The notes under the pieces are model-generated. The model saw nothing but the letters and a program-made list of their open reading frames with translations, was not told the DNA's origin and searched no databases. From positions 558,001 through 622,000 of the forward strand of contig NZ_JAFCJS010000003.1 in NCBI RefSeq assembly GCF_018130825.1: a stretch of DNA of 64,000 nt, written 5' to 3'. Positions 33,772-42,656 of this stretch are shown piece by piece; the first letter of the stretch is position 1; the number at the start of each line of letters is the position of its first letter. Source of the stretch: Bradyrhizobium liaoningense. Lineage in GTDB: Bacteria > Pseudomonadota > Alphaproteobacteria > Rhizobiales > Xanthobacteraceae. A program made the position numbers and the translations under genes.

Positions 33772-34539
33772 TCAATCCTTCCTGAACACGATCGACGCCA
33801 TCCACCCCGTCATCAGCGCCATCGCCACCGTGGCGAGGCCGTAGATCAGGCCGTTCTGCCGCGCGGTGGTCGCGACGAACTGCTCGAAGCCGACCTTGAC
33901 GATCTCGAAGGCGGTCTCGGTCTTGGTGACCAGTGCGCCGTTCGCGAACAGCTTGATCTCGACCTCATAGGTGCCGATCGGCACCTCCGCGGGCAGCGGA
34001 ATGCCGGTGCGGAACAGCGTCGGCGTCAGGAACGTCACCGCGCTCGGATCTTCGCGATAGAGCCCGCGCTGGGTGCGCAGGCGGATGAAGGCCGAGCGGA
34101 ACGCGTCGTTCGGCACCACGTCGGCATAGTCGCCGCTGACCCGCTGGGTCAGCCGCACGTTGTTGAGTCCGATCTGCTGCCGCCGCGCGATCTCGGGCGA
34201 GGTGATGGCGTCGAACGGGCGGTTGGCGAACAGCGCCAGATAGCTCGGCACCTGCAGGAACTGCCGGTAGTCGGTGTTGATCCAGATGCCGAACGTGCGT
34301 TCCTTCCGCCGCGTCACCATGTCGGCGCGCGGGCCCATCACGGTGACCACGAGATCGTAGGCGGTGCGGTCGGCGGGCGTCGTCGTGTCCTTCTCCACCG
34401 AGCCGAACAGCACCAGCTCCTCGCCGGAATAATTCGGCGTCACCGTGACGCGATGGTTGGAGACCGACACGATCAGCCGCTCGGCGCGTGCGACCGAGCC
34501 GAGCAGCAGGACGACAAGAAGGGCGAGCAGCGTGCGCAT
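33772..34539 (-). CDS. Alph_Pro_TM family protein (TIGR02186)
   Basis: The 255-residue protein has a signal peptide (MRTLLALLVVLLLGSVARA), a periplasmic beta-rich domain (VTPNYSGEELVLFGSVEKDTT then YDLVVTVMGPRADMVTRRK) and a C-terminal membrane anchor (LATVAMALMTGWMASIVF). This is the layout of an alphaproteobacterial family regularly found beside TauE/SafE permeases. Its ATG overlaps the exporter gene stop by one base (TGATG), so they are co-translated. A role as periplasmic partner of that exporter is inferred from context; no activity is known to me. Confidence 0.88.
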   Translation of the reverse strand: MRTLLALLVVLLLGSVARAERLIVSVSNHRVTVTPNYSGEELVLFGSVEKDTTTPADRTAYDLVVTVMGPRADMVTRRKERTFGIWINTDYRQFLQVPSYLALFANRPFDAITSPEIARRQQIGLNNVRLTQRVSGDYADVVPNDAFRSAFIRLRTQRGLYREDPSAVTFLTPTLFRTGIPLPAEVPIGTYEVEIKLFANGALVTKTETAFEIVKVGFEQFVATTARQNGLIYGLATVAMALMTGWMASIVFRKD

Positions 34540-35456
34540 CAGGTGCTCACTCCCAGCTCGCGGATGGTGAAGAGATCTTCGGGCCGGATCACCAGCTCGA
34601 TCGCGAAGCGGACGCCGACCGAGAGGATCAAGAGGCCCAGCAGCAGCCGCAGCTGCTCGCCGCGGATCTTCTGGCCGGCGCGAGCGCCGAACTGCGCGCC
34701 GGTGACGCCGCCGACCATCAGGATCAGCGCCAGCACGGCATCGACCAGGTGATTGGTCACGGCGTGCAGCATGGTCGCGACCAGCATGGTGACGAGGGTG
34801 AGGACCATCGAGGTCCCGATCACCGTCGAGGTCGGCACCCGCAGGACATAGATCATGATCGGCACCAGGATGAAGCCGCCGCCGATGCCCATGATGGCGC
34901 CGATGAAGCCGATCACGATACCGACGATCACGATAGGAATCACCGAGAGGTAGATCTTCGAGCGCTTGAAGCGCATCTTCAGCGGCAGGCCGTGGATCCA
35001 GTTGTGCGTGCGCCGCGGCGGCACCGCGCCGCGCCGCGTCCGCATCAGCGCGCGCAGGCCCTCGGAGAACATCAGGCTGCCGACGGTGGTGAGCAGCACC
35101 ACGTAAGAGAGCGCGATCATCAGGTCGAGCTGGCCGAGCGCGCGAAGCTGCGTGAAGGTCCACACGCCGAGCGCCGTGCCGGTCACGCCGCCGCATAACA
35201 GAACGCTCGCCAGCGCCGGATCGATCGCGCGCCGCCGCCAGTAGGAGAGGGCGCCTGAAAACGAGGACGCCGCGATGTGGCTCGCCACCGAAGCGACCGC
35301 AACGGCCGGCGTGATGCCGATGAAGATCAGGAGCGGCGTCATCAGGAAGCCGCCGCCGATGCCGAACATGCCGGAGACGAAGCCGACCGCCGCGCCCATC
35401 GCCAGCACCAGGAAGACGTTGACCGGAAGATCGGCGATCGGGAGATAGAGCTGCAT
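34539..35456 (-). CDS. TauE/SafE (TSUP) family anion exporter
   Basis: The 305-residue membrane protein has two homologous halves marked by GMFGIGGGF (29-37) and AIMGIGGGF (187-195), the TSUP signature. About eight hydrophobic helices are visible. The family moves sulfite, sulfoacetate or other organosulfur anions. A cytoplasmic loop rich in Arg (TRRGAVPPRRTHNW) splits the halves. The start MQLYLPIADL at 35456 is chosen because residues upstream in the frame are Arg/Pro-rich and not membrane-like. Confidence 0.92.
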   Translation of the reverse strand: MQLYLPIADLPVNVFLVLAMGAAVGFVSGMFGIGGGFLMTPLLIFIGITPAVAVASVASHIAASSFSGALSYWRRRAIDPALASVLLCGGVTGTALGVWTFTQLRALGQLDLMIALSYVVLLTTVGSLMFSEGLRALMRTRRGAVPPRRTHNWIHGLPLKMRFKRSKIYLSVIPIVIVGIVIGFIGAIMGIGGGFILVPIMIYVLRVPTSTVIGTSMVLTLVTMLVATMLHAVTNHLVDAVLALILMVGGVTGAQFGARAGQKIRGEQLRLLLGLLILSVGVRFAIELVIRPEDLFTIRELGVST

Positions 35457-35737
35457 CGAGCCTGGTCCGGCGGACGATCGAAGACTGCGGAATGCTCGCG
35501 CAGGACGCGCAGGACGAGCGATTGCCGCGTTCCTCACATAGCCGAAAACGCCGCGCCGCGGGACAACGAATTGAACACGGCGCGGCGTTTTTCGCAACAA
35601 ACCTGTGCCCTGAGCCGAATTCAAGGCACTGCATCTGCGGCTTCTCTTGCCTGGAAATAGCCCAGCCCGGTTACGGCTCGCGCGAACGGCGTGCCTCCAT
35701 ACACGCCTGAACAGCGATGCGGGCGGCGAAGGTCGCG

Positions 35738-36076
35738 CTAATCGCAGCCAGTGATGCGCTGGACCGCCTTTGTGTACTTCAGATGAAGCGAGCTGTTAGC
35801 CGTGTCCGAAGCGGCATTACGACCCAGCATGCGATCCGAGTCCAGGCATGTTTGGAGGTCTTGCTGGATGTGCGAGCACGACCCCAGGGCGTTCTTCTCG
35901 GCCTCTTCCTTCGACATTCCAAATCCAACAAACGTCTGCACTCGACCGGCCTCGGTGTCGGCCGCCGATACGAGAGTGATTTCCGAAATGTAGTAAGACG
36001 AGCACGAAGCGGCGAGGGCCGCGGTGGACGTACCGGGCATTCCCAGCCAGAGGACGACCAGCGCGGCCGTCTTCAT
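35738..36076 (-). CDS. small exported protein of unknown function
   Basis: A 112-residue frame begins with a signal peptide (MKTAALVVLWLGMPGTSTAA) and ATG 36076 has GGAG at good spacing. The mature part has four cysteines and the stretch FVGFGMSKEEAEKNALGSC, vaguely like small DUF4189-type secreted proteins. I do not recognise the family with confidence. It lies in a patch (35.6-37.6 kb) with fewer long overlapping frames than its surroundings, which suggests lower third-position GC. Confidence 0.65.
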   Translation of the reverse strand: MKTAALVVLWLGMPGTSTAALAASCSSYYISEITLVSAADTEAGRVQTFVGFGMSKEEAEKNALGSCSHIQQDLQTCLDSDRMLGRNAASDTANSSLHLKYTKAVQRITGCD

Positions 36077-36260
36077 GTTGGTTCTCCGGTTTGGACAACG
36101 ATCGTCTTGCCTGCGCGACCAGTTGAGAACGCCCATCGTTGTGCTCCATTGTGGCACCCGAACTGGCGATTGCCGCCATCGAAAGGGGTCCGAAGCGTTG
36201 ATGCAGATCAACAGCCGAGCATCGTCAGCCCGGGACGATAGCCGAGGTAGAGGGACGTGA

Positions 36261-37607
36261 ATGCGCCTGATCCGCATCGTCCTGACGAAAAGGCCGGGTG
36301 GCAAGATGAACGAGAATGTCGTCGCTCTTCTCAATCCCATCAAAACGATCAGGGCGCACAAGATCCTGAGTGTCGCGTTTCTGGCTCTCGCGCTGACGCT
36401 GATAGCGGTCGTCAACTCATTTCGGTTTTCACCAGATCCGAGCGGAGATGCAAGTTTCATCAACCGCGCCCAGCAGAAGTCCGTACCGGGAATCAAGGTG
36501 AGTGCGAGCGCACTCGGAGCGGATGAGAGCGAAAGGAGCTTTGGTGAAAATCTGGCCGGCTACAACATTCAACCCGTCTGGCTGTCGATCGAGAACGAGA
36601 CCGATGAAGCATTGGCGCTTCTCCCGGTCACCATGGATCCCGATTATTATTCCGCCTATGAGGTCTCCTACAGATTCCACGGCGCTCTGTCATGGTTCGC
36701 CAACCGGGCCCGTGACGAATTCTTTCTCAAGCGCCAGATGCCGAGCGACCTTGCGCCGCACAGCAAGACGACAGGCTTCGTCTACGGGGTTCTGGATGCC
36801 GGCATCAAATATGCGCACATCATGATCGTCGGGAAGGGCCGCGTGGAGAGCTTCGACCTTGCGCTGTTGGTTCCAGGGCCGCCGTTCGTCGGCACCAATA
36901 TTCGGGCCGAGAAACTCTATCCCGGCACGAAGATCGAGGAACTCGATCTTTCGTCATTGCGGGAGAGATTTGCAAACTTCGACTGCTGTACCAAAGGGCC
37001 TGAGGGGAAACGTGATGGCGATCCGCTCAATCTCGTCATCATCGAAAGCAAGCAAGACCCCATCGTCCCTCTTATTGCCCGCAGATGGCACCTTGCCAGA
37101 CAGCTCGATTTTGCAAGCGCGATCGAGACCGCGCGCGCTTTCCTGCTTCGAGATCCGTATCAGACGTCGCCCGTGAGCCCGCTTTACGTATTCGGCCGCA
37201 GGGAAGACGTCGTCGTTCAGAAAGCCCGGTCCACCATCAATGAGCGCATTCACGCGCGATTTTGGCTGACGCCGTACACCTTCGATAATCGAAGGGTGTG
37301 GGTCGGCCATGTGAGCCGGGATATTGGTGTCCGCCTGACCGATCAGACATGGAATTTGACCACGCACAAGATTGCGCCCGACGTCGATTTCGATCGGGCC
37401 TATTTTCTTCAGGATCTCATCATGTCCGGATTCAGCGAGCGATTCGGTTACGTCAATGGCGTCGGAGCCGCACCACCATCCGCGCCGCGTGCAAATCTGA
37501 CAGGCGACCCCTATTACACCGATGGATTGCGCGCGGTCATATTCCTGTCGAATCAAATAACGCCGCTCGGCGAGATCGACAGGCTTGCCTGGGAAACGCC
37601 GCCGTAG
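36261..37607 (+). CDS. LssY C-terminal domain membrane-anchored protein
   Basis: The 448-residue protein has a polar N-terminus, one membrane helix at about 35-53 (ILSVAFLALALTLIAVVNSF) and a long domain outside. Its C-terminal half resembles the LssY_C domain: an ARFWLTPYTFDNRRVWVGHVSRD segment, then IAPDVDFDRAYFLQDLIMSG. LssY is a Legionella type I secretion-system protein, but this domain also occurs in unrelated envelope proteins, so a secretion role should not be assumed. ATG 36261 has AGAGGGA upstream; ATG 36306 is an alternative. It diverges from the small exported protein gene 185 bases away. Confidence 0.75.
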   Translation: MRLIRIVLTKRPGGKMNENVVALLNPIKTIRAHKILSVAFLALALTLIAVVNSFRFSPDPSGDASFINRAQQKSVPGIKVSASALGADESERSFGENLAGYNIQPVWLSIENETDEALALLPVTMDPDYYSAYEVSYRFHGALSWFANRARDEFFLKRQMPSDLAPHSKTTGFVYGVLDAGIKYAHIMIVGKGRVESFDLALLVPGPPFVGTNIRAEKLYPGTKIEELDLSSLRERFANFDCCTKGPEGKRDGDPLNLVIIESKQDPIVPLIARRWHLARQLDFASAIETARAFLLRDPYQTSPVSPLYVFGRREDVVVQKARSTINERIHARFWLTPYTFDNRRVWVGHVSRDIGVRLTDQTWNLTTHKIAPDVDFDRAYFLQDLIMSGFSERFGYVNGVGAAPPSAPRANLTGDPYYTDGLRAVIFLSNQITPLGEIDRLAWETPP

Positions 37608-37647
37608 TGCGAGGGCCCCTGTTCGCAGGGCGCTATCGCATCGCGCT

Positions 37648-40600
37648 TCAGTGCGCAGCGGAGGCCGAGCGCTTGGCGGCGACCGGCTTCGGCGCGGGCT
37701 TCGCATTCGCCTGCGGCGCGCTGTCCCAGCCGCCATTCGGGGTTGCAACATTGACGGCGTCGTCGGGCTGCGGCTCGGCGCTGAAAGTCTGGATCGCGAG
37801 CTTGGCGGCGGCGAGCGATTGCGGGTCGAGCCGCTTCGCCACATCGTCACGCTTGCTGGCAGCATCCGCATCGCCCTGCGCGGCCGCGAGGCTGAACCAT
37901 TTGTAGGACTCGGCGAGGTTCTGCTCGACGCCGATGCCGCGGGCATAGAGGATGCCGAGGTTGAACTGGCTGTCGGCGACGCCGCGATCGGCAGCTTTCC
38001 GGAACCACTGCGCCGCGCTCTTGTAGTTGGCGCCGCGTCCGCCGCCGTCGGCATCGAGCACGGCGAGATTGTGCATCGCCTTGGCGTTGCCGCGCTCGGC
38101 GGCCTGGGTGTAGTAGCGGCGCGCGATGTCGGCGTCCTTCTTCACCCCGAGGCCCTTTTCATAGAGCGTGCCGAGGCGGAAGGTCGCGGGCACCACGCCG
38201 GCCTGCGCCGCGCGGTCGTACCACTTCGCCGCTTCGTCGTAATTGGTGGCAACGCCCTTGCCTTCCGCAAAGCGCAAGCCGATCTCGTAGGCCGCGGTCG
38301 CATCGCCCTTCATCGCAGCGGTGCGCAGGGCCGGGCCGCCGATGCCATCAGGCAGCTTCTCGCTCGGCGGCACCTGGATGAGGCCGAGCCGCGCACGGCT
38401 GGTGCCCGACAGCGCGCCGGTGATGTCGCTGCTCGCAGCAGGCGGCGGCACTGCCGCGGCCGGCGCCTGCGGGATTTCAACCGAGGCCGAGCTGCCGGAA
38501 TTGGGCGCGGGCACCGGCGCGGTATTGTTCTGCGATTGCCGTCCGATCGGCGTCGGCGAGGTCATCGACGGCGTGATCTGCTCGGGCGCGGCCGGCTTGA
38601 TCTCGACCGGCGGTGGCGCAGCCTGCGGTGCCGGCTCGCTCGGAATGTTCTGCATCGCCTGCGGTGCGGGCGGCGCGCTGCTGCCCTCGAGCAGGTTCAT
38701 CGCCATCTTGAAGGTGCCGAGCACGATCACGACCACGCTCGCGCCGACCAGCAGCGAGCGGATTTTCGAGGTGATGGTCGAGCCACCTTCCTGGCCCTTC
38801 TCCTTGGCGCGGGCGATCGCGGCCTTGGCGCCACGGGCCGGCTTCTCGGGTGGCTGCGCGGCGGCGGCCTGGGCCGCGCGGCGCGCGGCCGCGATGAAGC
38901 TCGACGACGACACCGGCTCCTTTGGAGCTGCGGGAATTTCGCTGATCGCGCTCTCGGAGGCGGCAATGCGCTCCGACGGCGTGGCGACGCGCCCGCCCGG
39001 CCGCGTGCCCGGCTCGAGCGGATGATCCGGCGGCAATTCCGGCGCGATCGCAGCGCGCGGGGGCGCCGTGTGCGGCTCCAGGATCTCGCTGATCGCACGC
39101 GGCGGCAAGGGTGGTGCGGCTTGCGGCGCCTGCGGCACCGGCGGCGGCGCAGCCGGGGCGGCGGCATGGAATTCACGCGGCGCAGCGACGAAGGCGGAGT
39201 GCGGCGGCTGCTGCTGCATGGCGGCCGGGTTCGGCAGCTCGGGCTTCGGATCGTATTTCGGCGGCTGTGCTTGCGGCCGCGGGTCGCGCGCCACCGGCGC
39301 GGGCTCCATCGGCGCGGCCATTGGCATCGGCATCGGCTGCGGCGCAGGAGCCGGCGGCGCGCTGCGCACCGCGCGCAGATCGCCCTCGATCATGGAGAGG
39401 CGATCGACGACGTGGCCGAGTGCGCTGTGCACGGCGTCGAGCGAGTCCTGGGTGCTGCGGTTGGTCTCGGCCTGGCTGAAGCGGATGTCGGAGAGCTCGC
39501 GCTTGACGAGATCGACCACGCCGGAATCGACAGGCGGTGCGGCGCTGCGGCTCTCGGCGAGCGCCGAATAGGTCGCCTGCTGGCGTTCCAGGTGCCTGAG
39601 GATGTCGTGCAGCCCGTCCTCGACGCGGCTCAAATTGCCGTTGCGCGGATCGGCGGCGGCCTCGATCCGCTCCAGCAGATACGAGACGCGCTGTTCGAGA
39701 TGCGCGAAGGTCGAGGCGGAATCGTTGCCGACCTGCATGCGGTCGAAGCGATCCGACAGCGCGCGGATGGCGGCTTCCAGATGCTCGGTGCTCTCTGACG
39801 GCTGCGGCCGTTCGCGGGTTTCGAGCGCGGCGGTGAGCGCGGCGATGCGCTGCTCCAGCACCGCAAAGCTGTCGCCGTGGCCGGAGGCGCGGGTGATCTG
39901 GTCGACCTTGGACGACAGCAGCTGGACGTCCTCGGACAGCCGGCCCAGCGCCTCGTTGGAGGCGACGTTGGAGACGATGCCGCGCAGCGCGGCGATCGCG
40001 CCTTCGAGCTGGCGCACCGTCGAGGGATCGTCATTGGCGCGCAGGATCAGGTCGAGCTTGGCGCCGAGATTGCGGATCGCCTCGTCATAGCCGGTGAGCT
40101 GCTCGGCCGGCGTCAGCGTGCGCAGCACCTGCTTGATGTCGGACAGCGCGCGCTCGATGCCTGACAGCACCTGGCCGTCGGTGCCGTTGGAGCGGGTCTC
40201 GTCGATGCGCCGATGCAGCGAGCGGATTTCGTTCTCGATCGATTCGATCGCGCGCCGCGGCATCGCCTCGGTGATGGCGGTGCGGATCTCCGCAAGCTCG
40301 CTGCGGAAGGCATTGATGGCCTGCTCGGTATTGTCGGGCCGCTGCAGCGCTTCGATCTGGCTCGTGATCTTGAGCAGATGGCGTTCGAGCGCCGAGAAAT
40401 CCGGCCCCGGCTGCGGTGGCGGCGGAGCATAGGCCGGCGCGGGCGGCGCCATTGGTGCCATGGTCGGCGCGTAATGTGCTGCGGGTGCAATCGACGGCGC
40501 TGAGCGTGGCGGCATTTGCCTCGGCGCAAAGCCGTCAAGCTCGCTCTGGCGCGCGGTGATCTCGGCGACCGCGACGTCGAACGAGGCGGGGCTCAGGGGT

Positions 40601-41103
40601 GGTGAGCTGCGATAGACTTGAGCTGCCGCGCGCTCGACTGCATCGGCCTGGCGCTGGCGCGCCTCAACCGGTGACGGCGCGGGGGCTGGCCGCGGCGCCT
40701 GAGGCTGCTGCGGCTGAGGGCGGGAGATCTGCGACAGCCGCGCGTCGAGCCGCGAGATCGCGTCGTTGAGCTGGCGCGCGACGCCCTGCTCGCGCGAGAC
40801 GTCTCTTTCACGAGAAGAGTCCTGGCGCGGCGCGGGCTTTGAAATCCGCTCGATCTGCTGGGTGATCGCGTCGAGCCGCTGGTGGATGTCCGCGACTTCG
40901 CGGCTCTCCTGGCTCGGCATGTGTTGCGGACGTTGATCCTGACGCTGATCGTAAGGTCCGCGAAAGTTTGGCGGGGCAGTTTCGCCGAGCGTGGAATTGA
41001 GCCAATCGTTGAGCGACATGCCCGCGCGACGCGCAGCAGCTTCGGCCCGCTCCCTTACGGATGGATCGATGCCGTCAACACTCCACGATACGCGCGAATT
41101 CAT
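37648..41103 (-). CDS. large coiled-coil / Sel1-repeat membrane protein, PodJ-like
   Basis: This 1151-residue protein has four parts. Residues 1-40 (SVRERAEAAARRAGMSLNDW) match the N-terminus of PodJ-type polar localisation factors. A long coiled-coil with many heptad Leu/Ile/Arg stretches runs to about 560. A Pro/Ala-rich region leads to one membrane helix at about 783-805 (LLVGASVVVIVLGTFKMAMN). Beyond another Pro-rich linker, about four Sel1-type repeats lie at 917-1085 (AAYEIGLRFAEGKGV, ATFRLGTLYEKGLGV, QFNLGILYARGIGV). PodJ in Caulobacter organises the cell pole; the same job is inferred here. The peptidoglycan-binding end of PodJ is not evident. Confidence 0.82.
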   Translation of the reverse strand: MNSRVSWSVDGIDPSVRERAEAAARRAGMSLNDWLNSTLGETAPPNFRGPYDQRQDQRPQHMPSQESREVADIHQRLDAITQQIERISKPAPRQDSSRERDVSREQGVARQLNDAISRLDARLSQISRPQPQQPQAPRPAPAPSPVEARQRQADAVERAAAQVYRSSPPLSPASFDVAVAEITARQSELDGFAPRQMPPRSAPSIAPAAHYAPTMAPMAPPAPAYAPPPPQPGPDFSALERHLLKITSQIEALQRPDNTEQAINAFRSELAEIRTAITEAMPRRAIESIENEIRSLHRRIDETRSNGTDGQVLSGIERALSDIKQVLRTLTPAEQLTGYDEAIRNLGAKLDLILRANDDPSTVRQLEGAIAALRGIVSNVASNEALGRLSEDVQLLSSKVDQITRASGHGDSFAVLEQRIAALTAALETRERPQPSESTEHLEAAIRALSDRFDRMQVGNDSASTFAHLEQRVSYLLERIEAAADPRNGNLSRVEDGLHDILRHLERQQATYSALAESRSAAPPVDSGVVDLVKRELSDIRFSQAETNRSTQDSLDAVHSALGHVVDRLSMIEGDLRAVRSAPPAPAPQPMPMPMAAPMEPAPVARDPRPQAQPPKYDPKPELPNPAAMQQQPPHSAFVAAPREFHAAAPAAPPPVPQAPQAAPPLPPRAISEILEPHTAPPRAAIAPELPPDHPLEPGTRPGGRVATPSERIAASESAISEIPAAPKEPVSSSSFIAAARRAAQAAAAQPPEKPARGAKAAIARAKEKGQEGGSTITSKIRSLLVGASVVVIVLGTFKMAMNLLEGSSAPPAPQAMQNIPSEPAPQAAPPPVEIKPAAPEQITPSMTSPTPIGRQSQNNTAPVPAPNSGSSASVEIPQAPAAAVPPPAASSDITGALSGTSRARLGLIQVPPSEKLPDGIGGPALRTAAMKGDATAAYEIGLRFAEGKGVATNYDEAAKWYDRAAQAGVVPATFRLGTLYEKGLGVKKDADIARRYYTQAAERGNAKAMHNLAVLDADGGGRGANYKSAAQWFRKAADRGVADSQFNLGILYARGIGVEQNLAESYKWFSLAAAQGDADAASKRDDVAKRLDPQSLAAAKLAIQTFSAEPQPDDAVNVATPNGGWDSAPQANAKPAPKPVAAKRSASAAH

Positions 41104-41412
41104 GACTCTGTCCGGTTCCGACTCCGGCGCCCCACCCGGCGCCTCCAGCCTCCCCACGCGTGCCGGTTGCAAAGACAATCGAATTTGGCGCGGGTCGTCT
41201 GCCTCGAAAACCGACTTTTTCCTGTTACGGTAAATAACGGGTTAAGGAATGCGGCGCGGGTGTCTTAAAGTTGGGCGAGGGGAACCTTGGGGGCCATGCG
41301 CGAAGGTGCGTAGCCCGGATGGAGCGCAGCGCAATCCGGGGCAAGGGGTGCTCGGGGGCGAAGACCCCGGATTACGCTGCGCTCCATCCGGGCTACAGGC
41401 CGGCGCTTTCCC
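41104..41412. other. 309-bp gap upstream of the PodJ-like gene, with a CGTAGCCCGGATGGAGCG-type repeat
   Basis: No gene is seen. The part next to 41103 is AT-richer (CTTTTTCCTGTTACGGTAAATAACGGGTTAAG region near 41215-41246) and probably holds the promoter. Positions 41310-41396 are copy 2 of the TAGCCCGGATGGAGCG inverted repeat, and the padR stop lies just past it. Confidence 0.7.
41310..41396. repeat. CGTAGCCCGGATGGAGCG family, copy 2
   Basis: GTAGCCCGGATGGAGCGCAG starts at 41310 and its inverse ends GCTCCATCCGGGCTAC at 41396. The inner arms are AATCCGGGG and CCCCGGATT. Confidence 0.92.
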
Positions 41413-42003
41413 TCAGCCCTTCCCCTCGCGCTTGCCATCCTCGATCGGCACCACCGCGGCCTTGCCGCTCATCGTCGACAGCGCTTCGAGGGCCTCCTCG
41501 CAAAAGTCCGCCACCATCTGCTCGTGGCGGGCCCCTAAGCGGAGCAGGAGCAAATTGCCGAGATCGAGCCGGCCTTCCGCCGTGCCGTCCGGAAAGCGCT
41601 TCTTCAGGATGCGTACGTAATTGGCGTGGCGGTCGCGATGGTGCTCCAGGCGGGCCATCAGGTCGGTGCGCAGCGGCTCGATGTCGATGCTGTCCAGCGC
41701 ATGGAGGCGAACCAGCAGGTCGTCCTTGGTCGAGGCCGGCGTGCTTGGCCGCGCGGCCCAGTGCCGCAGCGCTGTTCTACCTTCGGGCGTGAGCGTATAA
41801 ACCAGCTTGTTGGGCTTGCCCGTCTGCACGATCTCGCGGCCCTGGATGTAGCCGCGGTCGCGCAGCTTGGAGAGCTCGCGGTAGATTTGCTGGTGGTCGG
41901 CCTTCCAGAAGAAGCCGATCGAGGAATCGAACGTCTTGGCGAGCTCGTAGCCCGTCATCGGCCGTTCCGTCAGGCATGCGAGGATTGCGTCGCCCAGTGC
42001 CAT
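41413..42003 (-). CDS. PadR-family transcriptional regulator
   Basis: The 196-residue protein has the PadR winged helix at its N-terminus: ALGDAILACLTERPMTGYELAKTFD, HQQIYRELSKLRDRGYI, then VYTLTPEGRTALRHW. The C-terminal part is a helical dimerisation domain typical of the larger PadR (Vir) subgroup. Its start diverges from the NTF2-like / acyl-CoA dehydrogenase genes, which it probably represses. Palindromes in the gap (42046-42080) are likely sites. Confidence 0.92.
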   Translation of the reverse strand: MALGDAILACLTERPMTGYELAKTFDSSIGFFWKADHQQIYRELSKLRDRGYIQGREIVQTGKPNKLVYTLTPEGRTALRHWAARPSTPASTKDDLLVRLHALDSIDIEPLRTDLMARLEHHRDRHANYVRILKKRFPDGTAEGRLDLGNLLLLRLGARHEQMVADFCEEALEALSTMSGKAAVVPIEDGKREGKG

Positions 42004-42037
42004 GACTGGCCTCCTTCTTCGACCTTGACTAACTCGC

Positions 42038-42080
42038 TTGACTTTATGCGCATCGGCGCATATGCGTCAATGTGCATATG
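42038..42080 (+). promoter_or_regulatory. candidate promoter with overlapping palindromes for the beta-oxidation genes
   Basis: TTGACT (42038-42043) and TATGCG (42061-42066) are 17 bases apart. Two perfect palindromes, ATGCGCAT (42046-42053) and CGCATATGCG (42057-42066), overlap the spacer and -10, and GTGCATATG follows at 42072-42080. The layout fits repression by the divergent PadR protein. Confidence 0.5.
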
Positions 42081-42212
42081 AGGCGGCCCAAGGATGGGGT
42101 CAAAGACCCCACCCGAAAACCCAGCGAAATCAAGCTGGGCGCTACTGTGCATGGGGTTGTTTTCGCTTTTTTGCCAAGGCTCCTGGAAAGCCCTTTAGGG
42201 AGGCACCCGAGA

Positions 42213-42599
42213 ATGACCGGCCTCGATTCCTGGTACGCCTACATGAAGTCTCATGACCGCACTGCGCTCTGGGACCTCCTGCATCCTGACGCCGTGTTCG
42301 AAAGCCCCGTGGTGCATTCGCCACAGCGCGGCCGCGACATCACCTTCAAATACCTCTCCAGCGCCGAGAAGGTGCTCGGCGGTCCCGGCTTCACCTATGT
42401 CGGTGAGTGGAAAAGCGCCGATGGCGCCGTGCTCGAATTCAAGAATGTCATCGACGGCATCGAGATCAACGGTGTCGACATCATCACCTTCGATACCGAG
42501 GGACGCATCACGCATTTCAAGGTGATGGTGCGTCCGCTCAAGGCGATCAACATGCTGCACCGCCTGATGGCGGAGCAGCTTGCCGCCGCCCAATCATAA
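42213..42599 (+). CDS. NTF2-like / SnoaL-like protein
   Basis: The 128-residue protein has the NTF2 fold pattern: WYAYMKSHDRTALWDLLHPDAVFESPVVHSP, DITFKYLSSAEKVLG, then strands GFTYVGEWKSADGAVLEF and IEINGVDIITFDTEGRITHFKVMVRPL. The start at 42213 has GGGAGG upstream; the frame is open to 42072 without coding character. It precedes the acyl-CoA dehydrogenase gene by 57 bases on the same strand. A role on an acyl-CoA or lipid-like substrate is a guess from position. Confidence 0.85.
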   Translation: MTGLDSWYAYMKSHDRTALWDLLHPDAVFESPVVHSPQRGRDITFKYLSSAEKVLGGPGFTYVGEWKSADGAVLEFKNVIDGIEINGVDIITFDTEGRITHFKVMVRPLKAINMLHRLMAEQLAAAQS

Positions 42600-42656
42600 G
42601 CCCAACATCACCACTTCAAGGCCCAATGACTTCAAGGCTAATGCCGGGAGAACGCC

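Noticed and set aside
36261..37607. Type I secretion system because of the LssY-like domain
   Set aside because: No ABC exporter, membrane fusion protein or RTX gene is in the window, and the domain also occurs in unrelated proteins.
37585..39798. 737-codon plus-strand frame
   Set aside because: It is antisense to the PodJ-like gene and Arg/Gly/Ala-rich without motifs; the opposite frame has clear Sel1 repeats and a membrane helix.
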